From the IMG/VR virus record IMGVR_UViG_3300019850_000208, positions 1-64,000 of that record: a stretch of DNA of 64,000 nucleotides, one strand, 5' to 3'. The position numbers and the translations under genes were made by a program. Origin of the DNA: a virus. Shown piece by piece: positions 30,721 to 39,500 of this stretch; position 1 is the stretch's first letter, and the number at the start of each line of letters is the position of its first letter. Below the pieces are notes generated by a model. The model was not told the origin of the DNA. It ran no database searches and saw only the letters and a list, made by a program, of their open reading frames with translations.

Positions 30721-30747
30721 TTATTAAGACATGAAAGAGGGATTATT

Positions 30748-32013
30748 ATGGGTACAAGAATTAACTTAGATTACCAGGTTGATAATTCACAATTTGATGA
30801 TAAAATTAAAAATAACATCAAGGCCCCGGGCGGCGGCACTTCAAGCTTGGAAGTTGTCAACGCCGATGGTGATACCATGACAGGAGAGCTAAAAGGGCCG
30901 CAGTTTACATTAAACAGTATTTATAGTGCAGATACGGCTACTATATATGGCAGCTATGCGGGCCCCGATTCTACAATGTATATTAGATTTGGGAATGATG
31001 TTAGTGATAAATTAGAAATAGAGTATTGGAATGGTTCCAGTGCAGATACCATCATCTCCATAAGAGGCGATAAAGACTTTACGCAAAATGCGAAGGACTA
31101 TACGCTTAATGCGTCGCATGATGTCACATTTGATGTTAATAATGATTTGTTACTGGATGTGGATACTTCTATTACATTAGATTCACCAACAATTGATTTT
31201 AATTCATCCGGAACGCTAACGGCCGATATAGATAGTAATATAATTTTAGATTCTCCTTCGATTGATATTAAGAATGGTAGTAATGTTATCCAACTGCACA
31301 CTGCTGATGCTGAGATAAATACCTCAGGCAGCATAACACTGGACACCAGTTCAATTAACTTGATTCAAGGAAATAATAGAATTAGAGTGATCGCCGGAAA
31401 ATGGCAATTCACCAATAACAACAGTGATTGGTTCGATTTTCAGACAACACTTCCAATCGGGACAGTTCTTATGTATAATGGCACCGGAATTGCTGATGCC
31501 GATATACGCACAGAGGATATAGGTGAGCGTGGTGGAGACACTATTGGAAAGATGCCCGGCTGGAGGGTTTGCAATGGCAATGCCAGCACTCCTAATCTTT
31601 TCAATAGGTTTATTCGGTCTGAAAATGCAAGTGGGAATATAGGTGGTTCGGATGATGCAATAGTGGTAAGTCATCACCATACAATAAATCATACACATTC
31701 TACCAGTTATGCAACAAGTAGCCATGTGCATGGCTCTTCAAATATGTATGCTGATGTACATTTTGATGCAGCAAATTATATTAGATGGATAGCCAGGGGT
31801 TCTTTTACTTCAACGAGTCATTATGCTTGTGATATTTGGCATGCAGGTGGAGATGCAACTGCTAGTGGTGTTGCTATTAGTGGTAATACCAATGGCCCTA
31901 ACAGTTATAGTCAACCAGCTTATGCTGGTGATTCTGGCGATATAGGAAGTAGTGGAACCGGAGCAAATAAGCCAGCATATTATAGTTTGATATTTATTGT
32001 TAGGATGAGTTAA
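30748..32013 (+). CDS. Tail-collar-domain fibre protein
   Basis: 421 residues. N-terminus MGTRINLDYQVDNSQFDDKIKNNIK has the attachment-like pattern seen in other fibres here. The middle is a Gly/Asp-rich beta region with LDVDTSITLDSP-type repeats. The C-terminal domain is a phage tail collar: LPIGTVLMYNGTG.., VCNGNASTPNLFNRF, HHTINHTH, and ends with ANKPAYYSLIFIVRMS. The same block occurs at 48716-49246 and 52548-53126. It is the only one encoded rightward, opposite to its relatives. A strong AAGAGGG site precedes the ATG. Confidence 0.85.
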   Translation: MGTRINLDYQVDNSQFDDKIKNNIKAPGGGTSSLEVVNADGDTMTGELKGPQFTLNSIYSADTATIYGSYAGPDSTMYIRFGNDVSDKLEIEYWNGSSADTIISIRGDKDFTQNAKDYTLNASHDVTFDVNNDLLLDVDTSITLDSPTIDFNSSGTLTADIDSNIILDSPSIDIKNGSNVIQLHTADAEINTSGSITLDTSSINLIQGNNRIRVIAGKWQFTNNNSDWFDFQTTLPIGTVLMYNGTGIADADIRTEDIGERGGDTIGKMPGWRVCNGNASTPNLFNRFIRSENASGNIGGSDDAIVVSHHHTINHTHSTSYATSSHVHGSSNMYADVHFDAANYIRWIARGSFTSTSHYACDIWHAGGDATASGVAISGNTNGPNSYSQPAYAGDSGDIGSSGTGANKPAYYSLIFIVRMS

Positions 32014-32275
32014 TTATATGTTTGCCGGCTATGTGATTAATTGTCCTTGCGGCAATTTGCAATGATTCCAGAATGAATTTTTTGTTATAAAAGTACCATC
32101 TTTCTAGATATGTGCGAAAATCCTCATAAGAATCTTTTAATATATCATTAAAATTTTCCCTAGATTTATACATATGTAGGCGCAAGAACACTTTTTCCAC
32201 CTGTTCATTAAAAGTAATGTAATCGCCTTTCTCATGGGCTTTAATCATCAATTTTACATGCTCATATTGAAGCAT
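32000..32275 (-). CDS. Hypothetical protein, 91 aa
   Basis: Not recognised. It is helical, with basic and aromatic residues (YLERWYFYNKKF). It converges with the preceding fibre gene, sharing 14 bp. It has no clear ribosome binding site but lies directly after the ACAAAGCATATATA element at 32291-32304. Confidence 0.5.
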   Translation of the reverse strand: MLQYEHVKLMIKAHEKGDYITFNEQVEKVFLRLHMYKSRENFNDILKDSYEDFRTYLERWYFYNKKFILESLQIAARTINHIAGKHIINSS

Positions 32276-32290
32276 TATCGGTCACCAGTA

Positions 32291-32304
32291 TATATATGCT
32301 TTGT
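32291..32304 (-). promoter_or_regulatory. Candidate promoter, ACAAAGCATATATA, second copy
   Basis: Identical 14-mer to 8299-8312, 16 bp upstream of the gene that starts at 32275. If TATATA is a -10, transcription would begin near the start codon, giving an almost leaderless transcript. The downstream gene lacks a ribosome binding site, which is in line with that. Confidence 0.35.
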
Positions 32305-32321
32305 GAAATATATAATTTTGC

Positions 32322-32510
32322 TTAATCAGCTCCATTAATCGGATTTTTAATTCTCATTCTTTTATACAACTCTGCTTTCTCAGCTAAATATCTGAAACAT
32401 AACCTATCTATTTTTGAAATGTCACCATTTATCAATAAACCTCGTATATAATTCTCATCAAGATCATCGATAAGTTCTCTGAATTTATGGACAAAGTTTT
32501 CTTCAGTCAT
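32322..32510 (-). CDS. Hypothetical protein, 62 aa
   Basis: Small acidic then basic protein, with helical parts (FRELIDDLDENYIRGLL, YLAEKAELYKRMRIK). No known motif. It starts with ATG near an AAGGTAAG site. It lies between a broken gene and the 32000-32275 gene on the same strand. Confidence 0.45.
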   Translation of the reverse strand: MTEENFVHKFRELIDDLDENYIRGLLINGDISKIDRLCFRYLAEKAELYKRMRIKNPINGAD

Positions 32511-32571
32511 TACAACTTACCTTTAAATCCAAAATTCTTAAATGACTTAGTTTATTGCTTTGTTATATTTA

Positions 32572-32866
32572 TTAAGCCTCATACCAAATTGTTACCCAAC
32601 CACGATTATAAGAAGTTGAATCCAAATTCGTTGTATCAAAAGTTCCTGAAGATCTACGTCTACAATAAATTTTTGTAGGCGTAATTATGTAGCTGAAATA
32701 GCTCTGCCTATGGATATTTTCATGGTTTCGGCTCTGTAATCGTGTCATTGATTCATTATCAACGCGAAAGTTTTCACTACCCATGCAAACCCACTTTCAG
32801 GGACAATATATGCTGGTAAATCTGTGTATAATCTTTTAAATGTATAACAGGCGTTTTATATTGCAT
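32572..32866 (-). pseudogene. Frameshifted remnant of a fibre-region gene
   Basis: An ATG at 32866 with a GAGGT site opens MQYKTPVIHLKDYTQ.. but stops after 29 codons. Sequence that looks coding continues in other frames: YTDLPAYIVPESGFAWV in a second frame and then SENFRVDNES.. to the end GWVTIWYEA at 32572 in a third. Two frame changes would join them into one protein of about 95 residues. The neighbouring 300-plus bases 32511-32975 hold only this and one possible small peptide. Disruption is inferred from by-eye translation. Confidence 0.4.
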
Positions 32867-32877
32867 TGTTCAAAACC

Positions 32878-32958
32878 TCAATAACCCATAGTATACAAAT
32901 ACGCAACATGGCCGCTTGCTAATAATCCTATTATAAAGTGCAAATAAATTATTATCAT
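32878..32958 (-). CDS. Possible 26-aa membrane peptide
   Basis: Frame of 26 codons reading MIIIYLHFIIGLLASGHVAY.. in the gap after the fibre gene at 32976. It has an AGAAG site and is hydrophobic throughout, so it could insert in a membrane. Its stop lies 11 bp before the start of the broken gene. It could equally be chance in an AT-rich sequence. Confidence 0.3.
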   Translation of the reverse strand: MIIIYLHFIIGLLASGHVAYLYTMGY

Positions 32959-32975
32959 TTTATTCTTCTATATGA

Positions 32976-34328
32976 TTATGATGTAGCTACTGCTGTCACT
33001 ATAACAGCAAAATTGTGTGATGAAGTATGATCATTAAACACTTGTACTGTAACAGAATTAGTACCTAATGTTATACTGTTAATATGAGGTGTATCGGCGG
33101 AACTTCCACCTCCTCCACCTCCGCCAATGCTGCATTGGAAATACCCAAAACCTGCATCTGTACAACATGCATAAGCAACTAATACGCCCGTCGGGTTAAA
33201 TGAAAATCCTGACACAACAACATCATAATATGAATCAGCTGCGATTGAAGCTGTATTTTGTTTTGTTTCTACTTGCATGGCTATCACCTCATTTCCATTT
33301 TTATCTAAAATCTTATCATTGAAAGTTTTATCACCATAAACGGTCTGTGTTGTTTTGTTTAATTTAACATAGCTCGTACCATCAGGCAAATCATCTAAAG
33401 TTTTACCACTGAAATATTTATTAGTTGAGCCTTCAGACAAGTCATCAGTCGTTTTTCCATTGAAATATTTATTAGTTGAGCCTTCAGACAAGTCATCAGT
33501 TGTTTTTCCATTGAAATATTTATTAGTTGAACCTTCAGACAAGTCATCAGTTGTTTTCCCACTGAAATATTTATTAGTTGATCCTTCAGGTATATCATCC
33601 GAATCTACTCCAGATAATGATCCGCCAATGTCGACATTGCCTATAAAATCTACACTTTGATCAGAATGCAACTTCATCACTTCTAATTTTGTATTTCCAT
33701 CGTAATAATCAAAAATAAAATCTCTGTAGGATCCAGTCCCTCTTTTCTGCATCCGTATTCCATATTGAGATTCAGTCGGATACCCATTGTTGTATAGGTC
33801 TATAAATTCTTGATTTGGCTCATTGCCTCTCACTAGTGATAATGTCGCTTCATAGGGATTGAACCAGGTTTCACTTGGAGCCCATATTTGCAATATGGTA
33901 TAATCGGCCGCATATCGTCTCATTATAAAGAATCCAGTTCCACCTTTATATAATGCTAGCTCTGAATCTCCGGAAATTGAATCATCAAACTGTATGCCGC
34001 CGGTTACTCTTATATCCGAATCCACCGCAAGCTTAAAATTGGTAACCCACTGATCATTAGTCTCATCCCACTTCAAAAAAGCATCGGTTGAGGATCCTCT
34101 TTCGGCGGTAATAAAAGCATCTGATGCCGGTGCACCTGTAGTGCTGCTGTTAAAAATAATTTGATTGCCATCTACCTCCAGTGTCGGCACTGTTAATGTA
34201 CCGCTCATTATATCACCGGTTTTTTGAACAAGATCATCCGATGAGGTGCCTGTGGTTACAGCGGTTTCAACTTTGGTCTCAAAAGAAACTGTATTTATCT
34301 GTTCTGCATTAAGTAATGTTCTTGCCAT
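32976..34328 (-). CDS. Tail fibre with tandem STNKYF repeats
   Basis: About 450 residues from the preferred ATG at 34328. N-terminus ARTLLNAEQINTVSFETKVETAVTTG has the shared fibre N-terminal pattern. AFITAERGSSTDAFLKWDE resembles the SGIEVERG..WDE region of cyanophage fibres. Then come four 17-residue units of TTDDLSEGSTNKYFNGK, found in T4-like fibres. The C-terminal part includes a seven-glycine run (residues about 405-415) and looks like a compact tip domain. It opens a leftward unit and lies upstream of the 32572-32958 remnants. Confidence 0.82.
   Translation of the reverse strand: MARTLLNAEQINTVSFETKVETAVTTGTSSDDLVQKTGDIMSGTLTVPTLEVDGNQIIFNSSTTGAPASDAFITAERGSSTDAFLKWDETNDQWVTNFKLAVDSDIRVTGGIQFDDSISGDSELALYKGGTGFFIMRRYAADYTILQIWAPSETWFNPYEATLSLVRGNEPNQEFIDLYNNGYPTESQYGIRMQKRGTGSYRDFIFDYYDGNTKLEVMKLHSDQSVDFIGNVDIGGSLSGVDSDDIPEGSTNKYFSGKTTDDLSEGSTNKYFNGKTTDDLSEGSTNKYFNGKTTDDLSEGSTNKYFSGKTLDDLPDGTSYVKLNKTTQTVYGDKTFNDKILDKNGNEVIAMQVETKQNTASIAADSYYDVVVSGFSFNPTGVLVAYACCTDAGFGYFQCSIGGGGGGGSSADTPHINSITLGTNSVTVQVFNDHTSSHNFAVIVTAVATS
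33405..33596 (-). repeat. 51-bp tandem repeats in the fibre gene
   Basis: Four copies with period 51 bp (the GAAATATTTATTAGTTG core begins at 33411, 33462, 33513 and 33564). They encode four TTDDLSEGSTNKYFNGK-like units. Such near-identical copies can expand or contract by recombination. They are coding and have no spacers, so they are not a CRISPR array. Confidence 0.95.
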
Positions 34329-34473
34329 TTTACACATCTCCTGAATAGTTTCATTAAATTCTTAGCAAGGAAGCACACAGGTTTTTAGCTTGTGAAAAGA
34401 ATTGCTATATTTCCATGAGCAATCACAAAAGCGTAATTTTTATAATTTCTGTATTTAGCTGCCTGGCTTATAT

Positions 34474-34482
34474 ATTATCTTT
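34474..34482 (-). promoter_or_regulatory. AAAGATAAT element in the gap before the fibre gene
   Basis: AAAGATAAT on the reverse strand lies about 146 bp upstream of the fibre start at 34328, in the gap 34338-34514 that also holds the start of the endonuclease gene. The distance is longer than for the other copies, so the link is weaker. Confidence 0.2.
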
Positions 34483-34514
34483 CAAGAAAAGAGATATAAA
34501 ACATATATAGAAGT

Positions 34515-36527
34515 ATGGTAAATTTAATTTTTGTAATAATTAAAAATGAAAATATAAAGGTGTCTTCCGCGGAAGAGATATGCTATTCTCGTAATAAAAA
34601 GGAATACAAGACTTTGCTAATAAACGACAACTATAAATTGACCTCTCGCGACAAAGTGGTATATATTTGTAATAAATGCAATAAAGAAACCACTGAAAAA
34701 TTTAGCAAAAAACATCTTGAAAAGAATTTAATTTGTGCTTCGTGTGCCAGACAAGCAACTAATTTGAATAAGTATGGCGGCAAGTATCCTATTGCCACTA
34801 AAGCAATCAGATACAAAATCGCAAAAACCAATCTGAAAAAGTACGGCGTTGAAAATCCATTTCAAGCAAAAGAAGTTAAAGACAAAATCAAAAAAACTAA
34901 TTTGAAAAAGTATGGAGTTCCATACTCCACTCAGAATCCAGAAGTGCAGCGCAAATCAACGCAAACTAATCTTAAGAAGTATGGAACAAAATACAGCTGT
35001 CAAGCTGAAAAGATCAAAAGAAAAATTAGAGCAACCAATTTAAAAAAATACGGCGCAGAATCTGTTTTATCTGTTGCCAAAATTAGACATAAAATAGAAG
35101 CCACCAATCTGAAAAAATACGGTGCGAAATACGCTCTTCAAGCCGAGAAAGTAAAACAAAAAGCAAAAGAAACTATTAAACAAAAATATGGCGTTGAATA
35201 TATATCTCAGGCCCCTGCAATTCAAGAAAAAATTAAACAAACTAACTTAAAGAAATACGGTGTAGAAAATCCGGCTGCTTCTCAGAAAATTCAAGAGAAA
35301 ATTAAACAAACTAACTTAAAGAAATATGGTGTAGATAATCCTTCAAAATCAGAAGCAGTAAAAGCAAAAAGATCGCTCACAATGCTACGTCGTTTTGGTA
35401 ATACCAATCCGTTCAAGGTCCAAAGTATTATAGACAAAATAACAACTACCAAAAAAAACAAATTTTTGGATGAAATATTCAGTGGTAACAGAGTTGTAGA
35501 AGCGACGCCTTTATTTACGCCCAAGGAATATACAGGCGTAACAACAATGCTTTCTTGGCGTTGTGATAAATGCAACACAGTTTTCAACGACAATTTGGAT
35601 TATGGAAGTGCTCCAAGATGCCCCGTTTGTTACCCTATTTTAAGTAACACCTCTTCCATTGAAAAAGAAGTTAGAGATTACCTTTCATCACTGAATATCA
35701 TTCATATTACGAACGATAGAAATTTAATTCACCCAAAAGAATTAGATATTTTCGTTCCTCAATATAGAATTGCTATTGAGATAGACGGCCTATATTGGCA
35801 TTCCGATCAATTTAAGCCCAAAAATTATCACTTGCAGAAAACACAATTGTGTGAAGCAAAAGGCATTCAGCTTATTCATATATTTGAAGATGAATGGATT
35901 TATAAGCAAAGTATTGTTAAATCGCGTCTCAAATATTTGTTTGGATTGTGTGATCAAACAATTGGCGCCAGATTGACTAATATCCAAAGTATAGAAACTG
36001 CTACCAAAAACATATTTTTAGATACTTATCATATGCAAGGAGCTGATAGATCCAGTATTAAAATAGGCGCTTTTTATAAAGACCGTTTAATGGGGATTAT
36101 GACATTTGTTAAGCCGCGACTATCATTGGGCCAGAAAAAAAGTTTTGCCAATAGGTATGAGCTTTCCAGATATGCTAGTATTGCCAATATATCGCTGCCC
36201 GGTCTGGCATCTAAAATGCTTAAATATTTCATAGTTAACTATAAGCCTCTTGAAATATACACTTATGCCGATCGGCGATGGAGTCAGGGAAAAATATACA
36301 AGCAATTGGGGTTCCAGTTTGTGGGTTTCACGCAGCCTAATTATTGGTACAGTCTTGGTCAAGAAAGAAAACACAGATTTAAGTATAGAAAAAGCGCGTT
36401 GAAAAATTTCAAGAATTATCACCCAAGCAAGACCGAATTTCAAATTATGGATGAGGCCGGCTATTATAGAATATATGATTGTGGCAACTCAAAGTTTGAT
36501 ATGCAATTAAAAAAGCCTCGAGTTTGA
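34515..36527 (+). CDS. Vsr-like/PD-(D/E)XK homing-type endonuclease with ten 23-residue repeats
   Basis: 670 residues. A first zinc-finger-like CNKC..CASC (52-77), then ten tandem 23-residue repeats of the type TNLKKYGVENPxQxxxVKxKIK (residues 82-311), then a second zinc ribbon CDKC..CPVC (350-371). A nuclease domain follows (about 380-470: KELDIFVPQYRIAIEIDGLYWHSD). Next is a domain (about 480-640) with the pattern LTNI..FLDTYHMQG and YTYADRRWSQG.. seen in phage homing endonucleases. The repeats likely read DNA bases. The gene interrupts a leftward fibre cluster on the opposite strand, as expected for a selfish insert, and has its own terminator. High confidence in class, not in specificity. 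Confidence 0.8.
   Translation: MVNLIFVIIKNENIKVSSAEEICYSRNKKEYKTLLINDNYKLTSRDKVVYICNKCNKETTEKFSKKHLEKNLICASCARQATNLNKYGGKYPIATKAIRYKIAKTNLKKYGVENPFQAKEVKDKIKKTNLKKYGVPYSTQNPEVQRKSTQTNLKKYGTKYSCQAEKIKRKIRATNLKKYGAESVLSVAKIRHKIEATNLKKYGAKYALQAEKVKQKAKETIKQKYGVEYISQAPAIQEKIKQTNLKKYGVENPAASQKIQEKIKQTNLKKYGVDNPSKSEAVKAKRSLTMLRRFGNTNPFKVQSIIDKITTTKKNKFLDEIFSGNRVVEATPLFTPKEYTGVTTMLSWRCDKCNTVFNDNLDYGSAPRCPVCYPILSNTSSIEKEVRDYLSSLNIIHITNDRNLIHPKELDIFVPQYRIAIEIDGLYWHSDQFKPKNYHLQKTQLCEAKGIQLIHIFEDEWIYKQSIVKSRLKYLFGLCDQTIGARLTNIQSIETATKNIFLDTYHMQGADRSSIKIGAFYKDRLMGIMTFVKPRLSLGQKKSFANRYELSRYASIANISLPGLASKMLKYFIVNYKPLEIYTYADRRWSQGKIYKQLGFQFVGFTQPNYWYSLGQERKHRFKYRKSALKNFKNYHPSKTEFQIMDEAGYYRIYDCGNSKFDMQLKKPRV
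34758..35447 (+). repeat. Ten tandem 69-bp coding repeats in the endonuclease
   Basis: Ten units of 23 codons each, with core TNLKKYG followed by variable residues, then K[IV]xxK. The DNA copies are related but not identical. At the protein level the repeat length is constant, suggesting one repeat per helix pair in a DNA-binding array. Confidence 0.9.
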
Positions 36528-36541
36528 CCCCGAGGCTTTTT
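36509..36541. terminator. Bidirectional terminator between the endonuclease and the giant fibre
   Basis: Stem AAGCCTCG (36513-36520) pairs with CGAGGCTT (36531-36538), with a 10-base loop, six A residues before and five T residues after. It works for both the rightward endonuclease gene, whose stop codon lies inside the loop, and the leftward giant fibre. The stem shares the AGCCTCG/CGAGGCT core with the terminator at 28511-28541. Confidence 0.85.
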
Positions 36542-36545
36542 ATTA

Positions 36546-39500
36546 TTATGCAGAAGTTTTAACAAGTTCTACAATGACATCATCAGATGTGTCCAAATCT
36601 ACGGCAGAACTTCCTGTTCCATCAAACTCAATCCTTTTTTCAGTAGATACATAACCATAACTCCACTCAGTATCAAGTAATCTTAGGCCATTGAGATATA
36701 CGGCAACATATAGTTCAGATGTTCTAAGCTCAGTTGCTGTTTTGGAACTAGTTGGAAGCTGATTTGTTAATGAAGCATCCGTTAATGTAATATAATCACC
36801 CGAGGCTTCTGAAGCATCAGGAGTTTGTTCTTCGTATCCTATTTCAACCGCTGTCTGAAATGCTTCATTAATCGCGCCTATTATAGAAGTAGCTGTAAAT
36901 CCTGCAGTAAGTCCAGTTGTACCAGATTCAGAAATTGGAATTGCTGAGCTTAAGTATTGATCATCAAAAGTTATATCTCCACTTGAAGTGGTAAATGCAA
37001 TATCTCCTGCCGCATCTACATCAATACCACCTGAGGAGTTAATATCAATTGCATCAATACTAGATTGGCCACTTGCAAGTGTAAGTTTTCCTGCTGTGCC
37101 ACCTGCAGTTTGAATAGTTAAGTTACTATCACTTGTTTGCCATGTAGCGTCGCCGCCTATTGAATTAATGTTAACAGCGCCGTAGGGTGCCATATGGATA
37201 TAAGCTCCGCTATCTTCATCTATAGTTAAACCATTTGTAACATTCATGTCTATTGCATTACCGGAGCCGGAGACTTCAACCGATAGAATATCATTTCCAG
37301 CGGCATCTGCAAATGCATGTTGATAACCGGAAGTAATCTGCCACTCAACGGAGCCATTGTCCATTGTAACAATTCTATTGCCTGTTTCAGCATCATATAT
37401 TTCATCTAATGTTTCGGTGACGGCAGCCTGCCCATAAGCTTGATTTATAGCTCCTATAACTGATGTAGAAATTCCATCATCGAAGCTTGAATTTGACACG
37501 TCGCTAAACGCGATAGCAGATGTTCTACTATCATCAAATTTAAGTTCGCCCGAACCAGCTATTGTATCAGATTCTATGGTTTTTGTATTTGAATTTAAAT
37601 TATTAGCTTTATCGAATGAGCACTCTATTAAAGTTGTTGAGCCGCCATTAGAATTATCTAATGCGTAACTGCCGCTTGTGCTTAGTGATCTAAAACCTAT
37701 CAATGTGGTATTATCAGCGCCCGTGTCAATTTGCACGGCATTATCAGCCGAAGCGGTCGCATAACAACCATTAAGTGTTACTTGAGTTCCTGTAATTTTA
37801 TATGCATAGCCAGGATAGCTACCGCTTCTATTAACTGTACTCTCAGAACCACATCCATCAAGTGTTATGTTATTTGAGGTAACTATGTCATAGGAAATAC
37901 CACAAGCCTCAGATGCGCATCCGGATAAAGATGAATAAGTCATATTGGTTAGCGCAAAACCTGCTTGAGTGTTGGTGATACCATAACAATCTCTAAAGTT
38001 ACAAGAGGTGCCGCCCCAAACATTAAAACCATGACCTGCGCATTTCAAAGTTTTTACATTTATAAACGTGGATAAAATTGGTGTATTAATTGAAATACCG
38101 TCGCCAGCACACTCTTCAAGTAATATATTTTCCATATATATATGAGGAATGTTTGTGTTGCCAGCTCGTGTGAGGAAAATACCACCGCCACCCACCTGAC
38201 CTTGACCCGGACCTATAATTCTCAAATCAATGAACTTTATATTGCCTAGGTCTGTACCTTCAAAATGTCTATAAGTGGTGTTATCGCTTTTTATTCTGGT
38301 TGCTCTACCCTTAAATCCCTGAATTGTAATATTGCTGTAAAGTATAACAGCTGAACCGGCAGATGCTATTTCGGGTGTAAGATCAAAATTATCAACATCT
38401 ACATATAAAGTTCCACCACTATAATTACTATTTAGATAATCTAGTGCGCTCTGAAAAGTTGTAAATTGCGATAGAAAAGCCGTACCACTCATGTCCTTGA
38501 AAGCGGCTTCGCCTGTAACTGTAAGATTGCCTGTTACATCTACAGTATCGCCGGCACCGAGAGCTTTTATGCTTAGAATGTCTGAACCAAGAGAATCTGC
38601 AACATTGAATTCATAATTATCAGTCATCTGCCATTCAACGGAGCCATTGTCCATTGTAACAATTCTGTTGCCTGTTTCGGAATCATAGGCTTCATCTAAA
38701 GTGCTGGAAGCGGCGAGCACATCACTTTTAACTTCATTAAGCGCGGCTACAACAGAAGTGGCGGTAAATCCTGCAGTAAGTCCGGTTGTACCAGATTCAG
38801 AAATTGGAATTGCTGAACTTAGATATTGATCATCAAAGGTTACATCACCATTAGCGCTTGTTAAAGCAATATTATTATCTGCATCTATATCAACACCACC
38901 TGCGGCCGCGTTAATATCAACTGCATTGAGATTTGTGGCACCACCACTGATAGTAAGAATGCCAGGAGTACCACCACTTGTCTGAAATGTTGCTGGTTGA
39001 TCATCAGAGTTGATTTCAATAGCACCGCCGCTTGCTATATGAACATAGGCACCACTATCATCATCTAATGTGATACCATTACCAGCATCAATATCGATGC
39101 CACCACTGGTGGTTTCAATTCTAACAGCAGCCGCATTGGTTGAGTTACCGGCGACAAGTCTAACTGCGTTAGCTGTGTCGCCACCAATGTTACCAGACAT
39201 GTCGGCATAATCGCCTTGCATGCTCAATGAGGCTGAGCTAGCATTAATTGTCATAGATTGGCCAGAAGCTGAATAGAACTGGACAAGACCACTAGATTGA
39301 ATCCTTAGAAATGCTCCAGAATCATCATCTACCGTAAATCCATTTGTTGTATCAATATCGACAGATGCTGAATTTATGTCGAATAGATCGCCATTTGCCA
39401 CTATTTGATCACCTGCAACCAATGGTCTGATGCTGAATAAATCATTGCCGAGGGAATCTGCGAAATTGTGTTCATAGTTGTCTGTTATCTGCCATTCAAC

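Noticed and set aside
33405-33596. CRISPR-like regular repeats
   Set aside because: The 51-bp period is coding, with no unique spacers; it encodes fibre repeats.
34758-35447. CRISPR-like or satellite repeats
   Set aside because: Period of 69 bp in one open frame, encoding protein repeats that vary at fixed sites.
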